A stretch of 64,000 nt of DNA from JBNAGF01 sp049801055 (GCF_049801055.1 NZ_JBNAGF010000003.1:62001-126000); one strand, 5' to 3'; positions 25,109 to 34,180 are shown, counted from the first letter of the stretch. Notes: generated from the sequence alone by a model not told the origin. Translations and numbers: made by a program.

Positions 25109-26284
25109 TCAGAGCCGTTCTATTGCGATGGCGATACCCTGACCGCCACCGATGCACATCGTGATCAGTGCTTTGGATCCACCTGTTCGCTCCAGTTCGT
25201 AAAGCGCTTTGACAGTGATGATGGCGCCGGTTGCACCGACCGGATGGCCGAGGGCGATAGCGCCTCCGTTGGGGTTCACCTTTGCAGCATCCAATCCCAG
25301 TTCCTTGTTCACTGCCAGAGCCTGAGATGCGAACGCTTCGTTCGACTCGATCACATCGAAATCCGAGACTGACAAGCCGGTCTTTTTCATCAGGTTCTGC
25401 ACGGCCGGAACCGGACCGATACCCATAACCTCTGGGCGCACGCCGGCATGTGCATAACCCAGAACGCGGGCTTTCGGTTTCAGGCCGGCCTTTTCTGCGG
25501 CATCGGCAGTGGACATCACAATTGCAGCTGCGCCGTCGTTGATCCCGGATGCGTTGCCAGCAGTGACGCGACCGTCCTTCTTGAACACCGGCCGCAGCCC
25601 GGCCAGAGCCTCTGTTGTGGTGGCTTTGGGGTGCTCATCCACCATGAAATCGACCATGTCGCGCTTTACCTTGACCTGTATCGGAGTGATCTGGCTTTCG
25701 AAGTATCCGGCCTCAATGGCCGCGGCGGCGCGGGTTTGGCTGGTCACGGCAAAGGTATCCATATCATCACGAGAAATCTGATGTTCGTCCGCAACGTTTT
25801 CCGCAGTCACACCCATATGCCCGGTTCCGAACGGACAGTTTAGAGCGCCCAACATCATGTCGAGCGATTTCACGTCACCCATTTTGGCGCCCCAGCGAGC
25901 CTGCTGCATGATAAAGGGGCTGCGCGACATGCTTTCGGCGCCACCGGCCAACGCAAACTCAGCATCGCCCAGCATCAGTGATTGCACCGCTGAAACGATC
26001 GCCTGAGCACCAGAGCCGCATAGTCGGTTCACATTCATTGCCGGGGTGCCATTGGGTATGCCGGCCTGCATCGCGGCCACCCGGCTGAGGTACATGTCGC
26101 GCGGCTCGGTGTTGATGACGTGACCAAAAACCACATGACCGATTTGCCCACCTTCGACCCCGGAGCGTTCCAACGCGGCCTCTGTTGCAACAGTGGCAAG
26201 GTCAATGGGGGCAGTCGAGGCAAGCGCCCCGCCAAACGTGCCAACAGCGGTACGGGCACCATCCAGAATTACGATGTCGGTCAT
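25109..26284 (-). CDS. Acetyl-CoA acyltransferase (thiolase)
   Basis: The 391-residue enzyme has all thiolase signatures. The acyl-accepting Cys is in NVNRLCGSGAQAIVSA (about 90), then NEAFASQALA, GGAIALGHPVGATGA with the catalytic His, and the second Cys in MCIGGGQGIA. Thiolases condense or cleave beta-ketoacyl-CoA; this could be PhaA/AtoB- or BktB-like, which sequence alone does not settle. ATG 26284 is chosen, nine codons inside the longest frame. It diverges from the XRE-cupin regulator. Confidence 0.93.
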   Translation of the reverse strand: MTDIVILDGARTAVGTFGGALASTAPIDLATVATEAALERSGVEGGQIGHVVFGHVINTEPRDMYLSRVAAMQAGIPNGTPAMNVNRLCGSGAQAIVSAVQSLMLGDAEFALAGGAESMSRSPFIMQQARWGAKMGDVKSLDMMLGALNCPFGTGHMGVTAENVADEHQISRDDMDTFAVTSQTRAAAAIEAGYFESQITPIQVKVKRDMVDFMVDEHPKATTTEALAGLRPVFKKDGRVTAGNASGINDGAAAIVMSTADAAEKAGLKPKARVLGYAHAGVRPEVMGIGPVPAVQNLMKKTGLSVSDFDVIESNEAFASQALAVNKELGLDAAKVNPNGGAIALGHPVGATGAIITVKALYELERTGGSKALITMCIGGGQGIAIAIERL

Positions 26285-26416
26285 TTCAGTTCTCCTCTCG
26301 GTTGGGCGCATTATGCATCTGCGGCATCTCGTGTCCTCCGGGACGTGTCGTCACGCCCGCGCAAATATCTTCGGGCTGCGATTGACAGGCTCTAGGGGAG
26401 GAGCGATGAATCCGTC

Positions 26417-26986
26417 ATGACGGAGAACTCCGACGATATCCTGAACCGGCTGCCGGCACGTCTGAAGGAAGCGCGCCGTGCGCAGGGCCTGTCACTTGAG
26501 GCTGTGGCCAACCTATCTGGTGTTTCCCGTTCGATGGTCAGCCAGATCGAACGCGGCGAAAGCAGCCCAACGATTGCAACGCTCTGGAATCTGACTCGGG
26601 CTCTGCAGGTTGATTTTGCAGGGTTGCTGGACGACGGAAAGGGAACAGACCGGATCGAAGTTCTTCGCGAGGGCGAAGTGCCCAGCATCGAAAACATGGG
26701 GCAGGGGTGCAGAATCCGTATCCTGTCGCCGCCCGAAGAGGCCGGAGGTCATGAGGTTTACGATATCCGTTTTGACAGGGGCGGTAGCCTGAACAGCCAG
26801 CCACACAGCCGAGGTGCTCAGGAGCAGCTTACCGTTCTCGAAGGTACAGTAATGGTCGAATCCGGATCCGCTTCGGATACGCTGGAGGCAGGAGACACCG
26901 CCCGTTACGCTGCCGACATTCCGCATTCGATATCGGCGCCGAATGAGGCGGCCCGTGTCTTTCTGATCGTGAAAAACCCGGCATAA
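26417..26986 (+). CDS. XRE-family regulator with C-terminal cupin domain
   Basis: The 189-residue protein has an N-terminal XRE helix-turn-helix (LKEARRAQGLSLEAVANLSG then VSRSMVSQIERGESSPTIAT) and a C-terminal cupin fold (SRGAQEQLTVLEGTVMVESG...LEAGDTARYAADIPHSI). Such proteins sense small metabolites. It is 97 bases upstream of kbl-tdh on the same strand, and the gap holds several CGGA/TCCG dyads, so control of threonine degradation is inferred. It ends at TAA 26984-26986. Confidence 0.9.
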   Translation: MTENSDDILNRLPARLKEARRAQGLSLEAVANLSGVSRSMVSQIERGESSPTIATLWNLTRALQVDFAGLLDDGKGTDRIEVLREGEVPSIENMGQGCRIRILSPPEEAGGHEVYDIRFDRGGSLNSQPHSRGAQEQLTVLEGTVMVESGSASDTLEAGDTARYAADIPHSISAPNEAARVFLIVKNPA

Positions 26987-27053
26987 TCCGTAATTGCGGA
27001 AATTTTTCCGTTAAACGGAAATTCCCCTATTTCGGAAAATCCTCCGTTATGAT
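26987..27053. promoter_or_regulatory. Operator-like CCG/CGG dyads upstream of kbl
   Basis: The gap holds TCCG-N6-CGGA at 26987-27000, the 17-bp near-perfect TTTCCGTTAAACGGAAA (8-bp arms around one base) at 27005-27021, and TTCGGAAAATCCTCCGTTA further on. The repeated half-site is CGGAAA/TTTCCG. Position directly after the XRE-cupin gene and before kbl suggests binding sites for that regulator. Confidence 0.55.
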
Positions 27054-27083
27054 AGAAGGGCGACTCAAATAGGGGAGATCGCC

Positions 27084-28268
27084 ATGTCCACCGGATTCCT
27101 GTCCCACGTCTCGCAAGTGCTTTCGCAGATCGACGCAGAGGGCCTGTACAAGCGGGAGCGCCTGATCACCTCGCCGCAAGGCGGTGAAATCACTGTTGGT
27201 GACAGGCAAGTCATCAATCTGTGTGCCAACAACTATCTCGGTCTTGCCGATCATCCTGATCTTATCACGGCCGCAAAAGGGGCAATGGAGCCGCGCGGTT
27301 TTGGCATGGCGTCGGTTCGATTTATCTGCGGCACTCAGGACATTCACCGAGAGCTAGAGCAGCGGATCGCACAGTTCCTTGGGATGGAAGACTCAATTCT
27401 GTTCGCGGCCTGTTTCGACGCCAATGGCGGCCTGTTCGAACCTCTTCTTGGTCCGGAGGATGCGATAATCTCGGATAGTTTGAACCATGCCTCGATCATT
27501 GATGGGGTCCGGTTGTGTAAGGCAAAGCGCTATCGCTATCTAAACAACGACATGAATGATCTTGAAGCGTGGCTCAAACAGGCCCGCGAAGACGGTGCCC
27601 GAAACATAATGATTGCGACGGATGGGGTGTTCTCAATGGACGGCTACCTCGCCGATCTGCCGAAGATACGCGAACTTGCCAACAAATATGACGCGGTCGT
27701 GATGGTGGATGACTGCCATGCCACCGGCTTTATGGGGTCACGCGGCGCAGGTACCCCGGATCACTTTGGCGTAGACGTGGACATACTGACCGGAACGCTG
27801 GGCAAGGCGCTGGGCGGGGCGATCGGTGGTTACATCGCCGGACCGCAGCCCGTCATTGACTTGCTACGGCAGAGAGCGCGACCCTACCTGTTTTCCAATT
27901 CACTTCCACCCGCCATCGTCGCAGCGGGGCTGGAGGCCATCCGGTTGGTCGAAAACGGGGACGAATTGCGGGCACAGTTGTTCAAGAACGCGGATTATTG
28001 GCGTTCCGGGCTTGAGCGGTTGGGGTTCAATCTGCTTGCGGGCGAACATCCGATCATTCCTGTCATGCTGGGCGAAGCAAGCCTGGCGCAGGACTTGGCG
28101 TCTCGGCTCTTTGAAGAAGGGGTCTATGTATCGGGCTTCTTCTTTCCGGTTGTGCCGCGCGGACAGGCGCGCATCAGGACCCAAATGAGCGCGGCGCTTA
28201 CACGTGATGAACTAGACCGAGCGCTTGCAGCGTTTGGAATGGTTGGCAGAGAACTGGGGGTGATTTGA
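27084..28268 (+). CDS. kbl: Glycine C-acetyltransferase (2-amino-3-ketobutyrate CoA ligase)
   Basis: The 394-residue PLP enzyme cleaves 2-amino-3-ketobutyrate with CoA to glycine and acetyl-CoA, the second step of threonine degradation. It shows CANNYLGLADHPDL, GFGMASVRFICGTQDIH, the His of VMVDDCHATGFMG and the PLP Lys in TGTLGKALGGAIGGY. A GGGGAG ribosome-binding site precedes ATG 27084. The stop overlaps the tdh start (TGATG), so the two are coupled. Confidence 0.96.
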   Translation: MSTGFLSHVSQVLSQIDAEGLYKRERLITSPQGGEITVGDRQVINLCANNYLGLADHPDLITAAKGAMEPRGFGMASVRFICGTQDIHRELEQRIAQFLGMEDSILFAACFDANGGLFEPLLGPEDAIISDSLNHASIIDGVRLCKAKRYRYLNNDMNDLEAWLKQAREDGARNIMIATDGVFSMDGYLADLPKIRELANKYDAVVMVDDCHATGFMGSRGAGTPDHFGVDVDILTGTLGKALGGAIGGYIAGPQPVIDLLRQRARPYLFSNSLPPAIVAAGLEAIRLVENGDELRAQLFKNADYWRSGLERLGFNLLAGEHPIIPVMLGEASLAQDLASRLFEEGVYVSGFFFPVVPRGQARIRTQMSAALTRDELDRALAAFGMVGRELGVI

Positions 28269-29326
28269 TGGCGACCGGGTTGCGGGCGAACACGATGAAG
28301 GCGCTGGAGAAATCTAAACCCGAAGAGGGGCTGTGGCTGGTGCAGGCACCTGTTCCGGAGATCGGTCCGGATGAGGTTCTGATCCGGGTGAAAAAGACTG
28401 GCATATGTGGAACTGATATTCATATCTGGAACTGGGATGAATGGGCCGCGCATACCGTTCCTGTTCCGTTGATCACCGGCCATGAATTTGCCGGCGAGAT
28501 TGTGGAACTCGGACGTGATGTGACAGGCTTGGAGATCGGCCAGCGGTGTTCGGGCGAAGGCCATCTGATCGGGACAGACAGCCGCCAGGCCCGAGCCGGG
28601 AAATTCCATCTCGATCCGGGCACTCGCGGCATCGGAGTGAATGAACAGGGGGCGTTCGCCGAGTATCTTCGACTGCCTGCTTTCAATGTCGTGCCGTTGC
28701 CAGACGACATCCCGGACGAGATAGGTGCCATACTTGATCCGTTGGGTAATGCTGTGCATACGGCGCTCAGTTTTGATCTGCTTGGCGAAGATGTGCTGAT
28801 CACTGGTGCCGGTCCAATCGGCATTATGGCGGCGGCGGTCGCACGGCACGCTGGCGCGCGTCATGTCGTAATCACCGACATCAACCCCGACAGGCTGAAA
28901 CTGGCAGAGCATGTCGTTCCAACCGCACGCACAGTCGACGTGAGCCGCGAAGAGTTGGGCGATGTGATATCGGAGCTCGGAATGACGCAGGGGTTCGACG
29001 TCGGGTTGGAAATGTCCGGTTCACAAGCCGCATTGGATCAGATGGTCGAGGCCATGGTCATGGGCGGAAAGATTGCCTTGCTGGGAATTCCTCCGGGCAA
29101 ATCGCCGGTGGACTGGAGTCGGATCGTGTTCAAAGCGATCACACTCAAGGGGGTTTACGGCCGCGAAATGTTCGAAACCTGGTACAAGATGATTGCCATG
29201 TTGCAAAACGGACTGGATGTAAGCCGGGTGATCACGCACCGTTTCCCGGTTAACGATTTCCAAAAAGGGTTCGCGGCTATGCGCTCTGGCCTCAGCGGCA
29301 AGGTTGTGCTGGATTGGGCCAGCTAG
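28268..29326 (+). CDS. tdh: L-threonine 3-dehydrogenase lacking the structural zinc cysteines
   Basis: The 352-residue medium-chain dehydrogenase oxidises threonine to 2-amino-3-ketobutyrate with NAD. The catalytic zinc site is present (TGICGTDIHIWNWDEW and ITGHEFAGE), as is the Rossmann motif ITGAGPIGIMAAA. The C-terminal VYGREMFETWYKM is diagnostic of Tdh. In E. coli Tdh four Cys of the loop after GEGH bind a structural zinc; here the loop reads GEGHLIGTDSRQARAGKFHL with no Cys, so that zinc should be absent. An internal Met (residue 10, MKALEKSK) aligns with the E. coli start, but the TGATG coupling favours 28268. Confidence 0.93.
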   Translation: MATGLRANTMKALEKSKPEEGLWLVQAPVPEIGPDEVLIRVKKTGICGTDIHIWNWDEWAAHTVPVPLITGHEFAGEIVELGRDVTGLEIGQRCSGEGHLIGTDSRQARAGKFHLDPGTRGIGVNEQGAFAEYLRLPAFNVVPLPDDIPDEIGAILDPLGNAVHTALSFDLLGEDVLITGAGPIGIMAAAVARHAGARHVVITDINPDRLKLAEHVVPTARTVDVSREELGDVISELGMTQGFDVGLEMSGSQAALDQMVEAMVMGGKIALLGIPPGKSPVDWSRIVFKAITLKGVYGREMFETWYKMIAMLQNGLDVSRVITHRFPVNDFQKGFAAMRSGLSGKVVLDWAS

Positions 29327-29395
29327 GAACGCATTCCCGACCTCATCGCGGGCGGCTTTTCCGGTTTTGTTGCGAGGGATACGAGGGGGCAGGCC

Positions 29396-30352
29396 GTGGC
29401 GCTAAATTCAATAGTAGAAGCAATTGGCGGAACGCCTTCGGTCTGGTTGGACAGGCTCGTAGCCCATCACGGTGTGAAGGGGCGCATTCTGGCCAAGCTG
29501 GACTATCTGAATCCCGGTTTTTCCAAGAAGGACAGGGCGGCACTGGGAATTATCTCGGACGCCGAAGCTGACGGGTCGCTCAAACCGGGACAGGTGGTGG
29601 TTGAACTGACCTCCGGCAATATGGGAACCGGGTTGGCCATCGTATGTGGCGTGCGCGGCTATCCCTTTGTCGCGGTGATGAGCCGTGGCAACTCGCAGGA
29701 ACGCGCCCGGATGATGTCGGCGTTGGGGGCGGAAGTGATTTTGGTGGATCAGGCGCCCGGTTCAGTGCCCGGACAGGTGTCAGGCGATGATCTCGCGTTG
29801 GTGGAGCAGGCGGCACAGGACATAACGCAAGCACGTGGAGCTTTTCGCGCAGACCAGTTTCATCACGAAGGGAACGCAAAGGCCCATTTCGTCACGACCG
29901 GCCCGGAGCTTTGGGCGGATTCGAACTTCAGCCTGACAGCCTTTGTCGATTTCGCCGGATCTGGCGGAACCTATGCAGGCACGGTCAGGGCGCTGAAGGA
30001 CTTGAACCCGGATCTGCGTGGCTATTTGCTGGAGCCCGACGGTGCGGCTGCACTGGCCGGCGAAGAAATCTCGCAACCCGGTCATCCAATTCAGGGAGGC
30101 GGATATGCGATGCCCGGGCTGGATTTCTTGTCCGGTGTTCCCGTCGATGGTTTTTTGACGGTTACGGGTGATCGGGCAAAGACGACCGCGCGGGACTTGG
30201 CGCGCCGTGAAGGAATATTCGGAGGGTATTCCGCCGGCGCGAATGTCGCTGCGGCCTTGGAGCTGTTGGCCGGGCCCGAAGCTGGCGGAACAATTGGCGT
30301 CGTAATCTGCGACAGTGGGTTGAAATACCTGTCGACAGACCTCTGGAGCTGA
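29396..30352 (+). CDS. Cysteine synthase-like PLP-dependent enzyme
   Basis: The 318-residue fold-type II PLP enzyme resembles CysK. It has the PLP Lys region LNPGFSKKDRAALGI (about 40), the substrate loop TSGNMGTGLAI in place of the usual TSGNTG, a glycine-rich phosphate loop FAGSGGTYAGT, and IFGGYSAGANVAAAL near the C-terminus. GTG 29396 is the likely start with GAGGGGGC upstream. It follows tdh on the same strand by 69 bases. It may make cysteine or act in another beta-replacement; the exact reaction is uncertain. Confidence 0.8.
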   Translation: MALNSIVEAIGGTPSVWLDRLVAHHGVKGRILAKLDYLNPGFSKKDRAALGIISDAEADGSLKPGQVVVELTSGNMGTGLAIVCGVRGYPFVAVMSRGNSQERARMMSALGAEVILVDQAPGSVPGQVSGDDLALVEQAAQDITQARGAFRADQFHHEGNAKAHFVTTGPELWADSNFSLTAFVDFAGSGGTYAGTVRALKDLNPDLRGYLLEPDGAAALAGEEISQPGHPIQGGGYAMPGLDFLSGVPVDGFLTVTGDRAKTTARDLARREGIFGGYSAGANVAAALELLAGPEAGGTIGVVICDSGLKYLSTDLWS

Positions 30353-30356
30353 TCCT

Positions 30357-31091
30357 TCACAATTCGGAAGGCAGGGAGAACCGGCCCTGATCGCCGAGCA
30401 ACCAACATTTTCCATCCTCGAACACAGCGGGGTGCAACGGGCGGCCATATCCGGCACCTCCATCCAGATCAATACGGTTGCCGAAGTGCCTTGGATGTTC
30501 CAGCGCGGTGTGGCCGTGAACAACGAGCCAGGGATGTGTGCCTGCGTGACGAAGGAATGGATCGCGGATCCAGATGAGATCATCTTCGGTTTGTTGGTCC
30601 AGCGACCGGCCCGGAAGGATGCCGGCATGCACGAATAGCAGCCCCGGTTCCCGGTGAAACAGATTGAGCTTTTCGAGAAACTTCAAGTGTGGGGCCGGAA
30701 CCCGGTGTTCCGTTTGCTTGGCCATGTCGGAAGTTGAGATTTCGCCTTCGGTATCGATCCCGTAGGATTTTAAGGTTTCCAACCCGCCCAGACGCGGATG
30801 CAACCAGTTTAGACCAGAGCGAATCCTTGGGTCGTCATGGGCGCCCTGCGTCGCGAAGTTCCAGAACAAGTCGTCGTGGTTGCCCTTCAGGAATATCCAG
30901 TCCCGGCCATGTTCCTGACCTTCGATCAGACGCTGGATTACTCCACAACTGTCCGGCCCCCGGTCAACATAATCACCCAGAAAAATGATCCGTGCATCAG
31001 CGCCGCCGTCCTTCTCAACCAGATCAAGTGCCGCATCCAGCATGGCCAGTTGCCCATGAATGTCCGCGATTGCATATACAGTGTGCTTCAC
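30357..31091 (-). CDS. Metallophosphoesterase (Ser/Thr protein phosphatase-like)
   Basis: The 244-residue protein has the phosphoesterase motifs in order: IADIHGQ (DxH), LGDYVDRGPDS (GDxVDRG), LKGNHDD (GNHD), and the later His residues FVHAGI and VVHGHT. It belongs to the bacterial PPP-type family containing PrpA and ApaH-like enzymes; the substrate is undetermined. GTG 31091 with GGAG six bases upstream is preferred over a GTG 15 codons earlier (31136). It lies downstream of serA on the same strand. Confidence 0.88.
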   Translation of the reverse strand: MKHTVYAIADIHGQLAMLDAALDLVEKDGGADARIIFLGDYVDRGPDSCGVIQRLIEGQEHGRDWIFLKGNHDDLFWNFATQGAHDDPRIRSGLNWLHPRLGGLETLKSYGIDTEGEISTSDMAKQTEHRVPAPHLKFLEKLNLFHREPGLLFVHAGILPGRSLDQQTEDDLIWIRDPFLRHAGTHPWLVVHGHTALEHPRHFGNRIDLDGGAGYGRPLHPAVFEDGKCWLLGDQGRFSLPSEL

Positions 31092-31183
31092 TGTGATCTC
31101 CGAAAGCTCTTGATCCTTTCTAGTCGAGCGGGACACGGCTGGAAAGGAGCGGTCCGCGGAAGAAGATTCCGCCCTAACAGAAA

Positions 31184-31206
31184 GCGGTCGGCGAACCGCC
31201 GACCGC
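31184..31206 (-). terminator. Intrinsic terminator of serA
   Basis: GCGGTCGGCG, a three-base loop and CGCCGACCGC form a perfect 10-bp stem, followed on the minus strand by TTTCTGTT. It lies about 40 bases beyond the serA stop. Confidence 0.8.
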
Positions 31207-31247
31207 AGAGCTGCAGTCCTACTTTCGAGCAGCTGACTTGTTCGGGC

Positions 31248-32843
31248 TTAAGCCACGTCGAATTCGAGCGGTTTGATCTGAGTGAACAGCCCGGTTTCAG
31301 CGAGCTTTGCGCGCGCTTCGGCCGGAACGGGTTCGTCCACGTAAAGCAAAGCGATGGCCTCGCCGCCAGCCTCGGACCGGCCAAGGGTAAAGTTGGCAAT
31401 GTTTACGCCGTTCTGTCCCATCGTGTTGCCCAACGCGCCGATGATCCCCGGAACGTCTTCGTTGGTGGTGTAAAGCATATGACGACCGATTTCGGCGTCG
31501 ATATTGATACCCTTGATCTGGATGAAGCGCGGCTTGCCGTCCGAGAATACCGTTCCACCGATCGAACGTTCGCGCGTGTCGGTGACAACAGTGACTTTGA
31601 TATAGCCTTCGAACGCACCTGACTTGTCCTGATTTGTTGTCGAGATCTGGATGCCGCGTTCCTTGGCCACAACCGGGGCGGAGACAAGGTTAACCTCGGG
31701 ATTGAAGCGCTTCATGATCCCGGCGACGACGGCGCAGTTGAGCGCGGCAAGGTTCATCTCGGCTGCGACGCCGTCATAGAGAATGTTGATGGCTTTCACG
31801 GGTTCGTCGGTCATCTGTCCAACGAAAGACCCCAGATGCCCCGCAAGCTGAATCCACGGGCCCATGACCTTGGCCTCTTCGGCGGTGACCGAGGGCATGT
31901 TCAGGGCGTTCTCGACCGCGCCGGTCAAGAGATAGTTCGACATCTGCTCGGCAACCTGAAGGGCGACGTTTTCCTGGGCCTCCGTGGTCGCCGCTCCAAG
32001 ATGCGGGGTGCAAACCACGTTGGGCAGATTGAACAGAATGTTGTCTTTTGCGGGTTCGACCGAGAAAACATCGAACGCGGCGCCGGCGACATGGCCCGAT
32101 TGCAGCAGCTCCGCCAGGGCTTCTTCGTCCACCAGACCGCCACGGGCGCAGTTGATGATGCGAACGCCTTTTTTGGTCTTTGCAAGGTTTTCACGGCTGA
32201 GGATGTTTCGCGTCTGATCGGTCAGAGGCACATGCAGCGTGATGAAGTCGGCGCGGGTCAGCAGCTCGTCCAACTCTACCTTTTCGACGCCAATCTTGTC
32301 AGCTTTTTCCTGCCCCAGATAGGGATCATAAGCGACCACTTTCATGTTCAGGCCGCGGGCGCGGTCACACACAATGCCACCGATGTTTCCCGCCCCGATC
32401 ACACCGAGGGTCTTGTTCGTGAGTTCGGTGCCCATGAACTTGGACTTTTCCCACTTGCCGGCATGGGTCGAAGTGCTGGCTTCGGGGATCTGACGGGCGA
32501 CGGCGAACATCATCGCAATGGCATGTTCGGCTGTCGTGATCATGTTTCCGAACGGCGTGTTCATAACGATCACGCCCTTTTTCGATGCCGCTTCCTTGTC
32601 GATGTTGTCAGTGCCTATACCGGCCCGGCCGATGACCTTGAGATTGTCGGCGCGTTCGAGAATCTTCTCGGTCACTTTGGAGGCCGAGCGGATCGCAAGC
32701 CCGTCGTATTGACCGATAACTTCGGCCAGTTTTTCTTTGTCCTTGCCCAGATCGGGCTGAAAATCCACGTCGATGCCGCGATCGCGAAAGATCTGTACGG
32801 CAGCTTCGGAGAGCTTGTCAGAGATGAGAACTTTGGGAGCCAT
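31248..32843 (-). CDS. serA: D-3-phosphoglycerate dehydrogenase
   Basis: The 531-residue enzyme performs the first step of serine synthesis, oxidising 3-phosphoglycerate with NAD. Visible are the NAD-binding GVIGAGNIGGIVCDRA (about 145-160), CARGGLVDEEAL with the catalytic Arg, and CTPHLGAATTEAQENV with the catalytic His. The C-terminal intervening domain and ACT domain (VPGIIGALGNTMGQNGVNIA) make this the long form with serine-sensing potential. ATG 32843 (MAPKVLISDKL) is chosen. The gene follows serC by 133 bases across a strong hairpin. Confidence 0.96.
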   Translation of the reverse strand: MAPKVLISDKLSEAAVQIFRDRGIDVDFQPDLGKDKEKLAEVIGQYDGLAIRSASKVTEKILERADNLKVIGRAGIGTDNIDKEAASKKGVIVMNTPFGNMITTAEHAIAMMFAVARQIPEASTSTHAGKWEKSKFMGTELTNKTLGVIGAGNIGGIVCDRARGLNMKVVAYDPYLGQEKADKIGVEKVELDELLTRADFITLHVPLTDQTRNILSRENLAKTKKGVRIINCARGGLVDEEALAELLQSGHVAGAAFDVFSVEPAKDNILFNLPNVVCTPHLGAATTEAQENVALQVAEQMSNYLLTGAVENALNMPSVTAEEAKVMGPWIQLAGHLGSFVGQMTDEPVKAINILYDGVAAEMNLAALNCAVVAGIMKRFNPEVNLVSAPVVAKERGIQISTTNQDKSGAFEGYIKVTVVTDTRERSIGGTVFSDGKPRFIQIKGINIDAEIGRHMLYTTNEDVPGIIGALGNTMGQNGVNIANFTLGRSEAGGEAIALLYVDEPVPAEARAKLAETGLFTQIKPLEFDVA

Positions 32844-32932
32844 TTGTCTGGTCCTTTGACGTTTATTTGATGAAAAGCCCCGGTCAGTTATCGGAGCGAA
32901 TTGTAATGAGAAGGTTTGCCCCGGGTTCCGGT

Positions 32933-32969
32933 CCGGGCAGCGGGTCACCGTGAACCGGTGACCGCCCGG
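32933..32969 (-). promoter_or_regulatory. Stable hairpin between serC and serA
   Basis: An inner stem GGTCACCG/CGGTGACC with a five-base loop is extended by outer arms CCGGGC/GCCCGG. It lies directly downstream of the serC stop on the minus strand. No T-run follows, so it may stabilise serC mRNA or attenuate read-through to serA instead of ending transcription. Confidence 0.5.
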
Positions 32970-32976
32970 GGCAAAC

Positions 32977-34131
32977 TCAAACGGTCTCGGATTGGGCGGC
33001 GATTTCCGCTTCGAAAGCCCAGTCGAGCCATTGCAGCATTGCCCCAATGTCCGAGGTTGCGACCGTGCCACCGCACCAGATCCTCAGGCCAGCGGGAGCA
33101 TCGCGATAGGCGCCGATGTCGAACGCAACGCCCTCGGTTTCCATACGTTTCGCAACGGATTTGGCAAAACCAGCACCGTCCTGAATGCGATCATCCGTAA
33201 ATTTTAGGCAAACCGAAGTGTTGGACAACGTGGCCGGATCCTGCGCAAGAAAGTCGATCCAATCCCGCATTTCTACGAAATCCGCCACGGCCTTGGTGTT
33301 GGCGTCGGCGCGTTGGATCAACCCCTGAAGGCCGCCCACAGACCGTGCCCAGTCCAGCGCCAGCAAGTAATCCTCGACCGCAAGCATCGAGGGTGTGTTT
33401 ATTGTTGCTCCGGTAAAGATGCCTTCGATCAGTTTGCCGCCCTTTGTCAGGCGGAAGATCTTTGGGAGCGGCCATGCAGGTGTATAGCTCTCGAGCCGCT
33501 CTACAGCACGGGGGCTCAGGATCAGCATGCCGTGGGCGGCTTCTCCGCCCAGAACCTTCTGCCAAGAGAAGGTGGTGACATCGAGCTTGTCCCAAGGCAG
33601 ATCCATTGCGAAGGCCGCCGAAGTGGCATCGCATATTGTCAGCCCGTCGCGGTTATCTGCAATCCAATCGCCGTTTGGAACCCGAACGCCCGAGGTCGTG
33701 CCGTTCCAGGTGAAAACCACGTCATTGTCAAAGTTGACGCTGCCCAGATCCACGATTTCACCGTAGTCGGCAGTCTTGACCACCGCGTCCAGCTTCAATT
33801 GTTTGGTCACGTCCGTGATCCATCCGGATCCGAAACTTTCCCAAGCCAGCATCTCGACGCCCCGGGCGCCCAGCATCGACCAGAGAGTCATTTCAACCGC
33901 GCCGGTATCTGACGCAGGAACGATGCCGATCTTGTAGTCGGCAGGAACGCCAAGAATTTCGCGGGTACCTTCAATCGCGGCCTTCAGCTTGTCTTTGCCG
34001 ATTGCGGCACGGTGCGATCGCCCAAGCGCGGCACCTGCAAGTTTGGCCAGATCGAATGCGGGGGGTTTGGCGCAGGGGCCAGAGGAAAAACGCGGATTAT
34101 CCGGCCGCGTTGCCGGTTTAGATAGTGTCAT
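32977..34131 (-). CDS. serC: Phosphoserine aminotransferase
   Basis: The 384-residue PLP enzyme converts 3-phosphohydroxypyruvate to phosphoserine. It belongs to the alphaproteobacterial-type SerC (starting KPATRPDNPRFSSGPCAKPP). Visible are GRSHRAAIGK, TWNGTTSGVRVP, CDATSAAFAM, and SWQKVLGGEAAHGM with the PLP Lys. ATG 34131 is chosen; the 98-residue extension upstream is not conserved-looking. It is followed by serA on the same strand and diverges from serB. Confidence 0.95.
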   Translation of the reverse strand: MTLSKPATRPDNPRFSSGPCAKPPAFDLAKLAGAALGRSHRAAIGKDKLKAAIEGTREILGVPADYKIGIVPASDTGAVEMTLWSMLGARGVEMLAWESFGSGWITDVTKQLKLDAVVKTADYGEIVDLGSVNFDNDVVFTWNGTTSGVRVPNGDWIADNRDGLTICDATSAAFAMDLPWDKLDVTTFSWQKVLGGEAAHGMLILSPRAVERLESYTPAWPLPKIFRLTKGGKLIEGIFTGATINTPSMLAVEDYLLALDWARSVGGLQGLIQRADANTKAVADFVEMRDWIDFLAQDPATLSNTSVCLKFTDDRIQDGAGFAKSVAKRMETEGVAFDIGAYRDAPAGLRIWCGGTVATSDIGAMLQWLDWAFEAEIAAQSETV

Positions 34132-34180
34132 CGGTGTTACCCTTCCAGATATACGCCCCTCGTTGGGGAGGGGTGTCCCG
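34132..34180 (-). ncRNA. Candidate serC leader (structured 5' UTR element)
   Basis: Immediately upstream of serC the minus strand forms a hairpin CCCCTC-CCCAAC-GAGGGG (34173-34156), followed by CGTATATCTGGAAGGGT and the start codon. A short conserved 'serC' RNA motif is known upstream of serC in alphaproteobacteria, and the position and size fit. I cannot run a covariance search, so assignment to that family is provisional. Confidence 0.5.

Noticed and set aside
31836..32870. Long plus-strand open frame of 344 codons opposite serA
   Set aside because: It is antisense to a clear serA gene with all motifs, has no family signature and reflects GC-rich third-codon bias.
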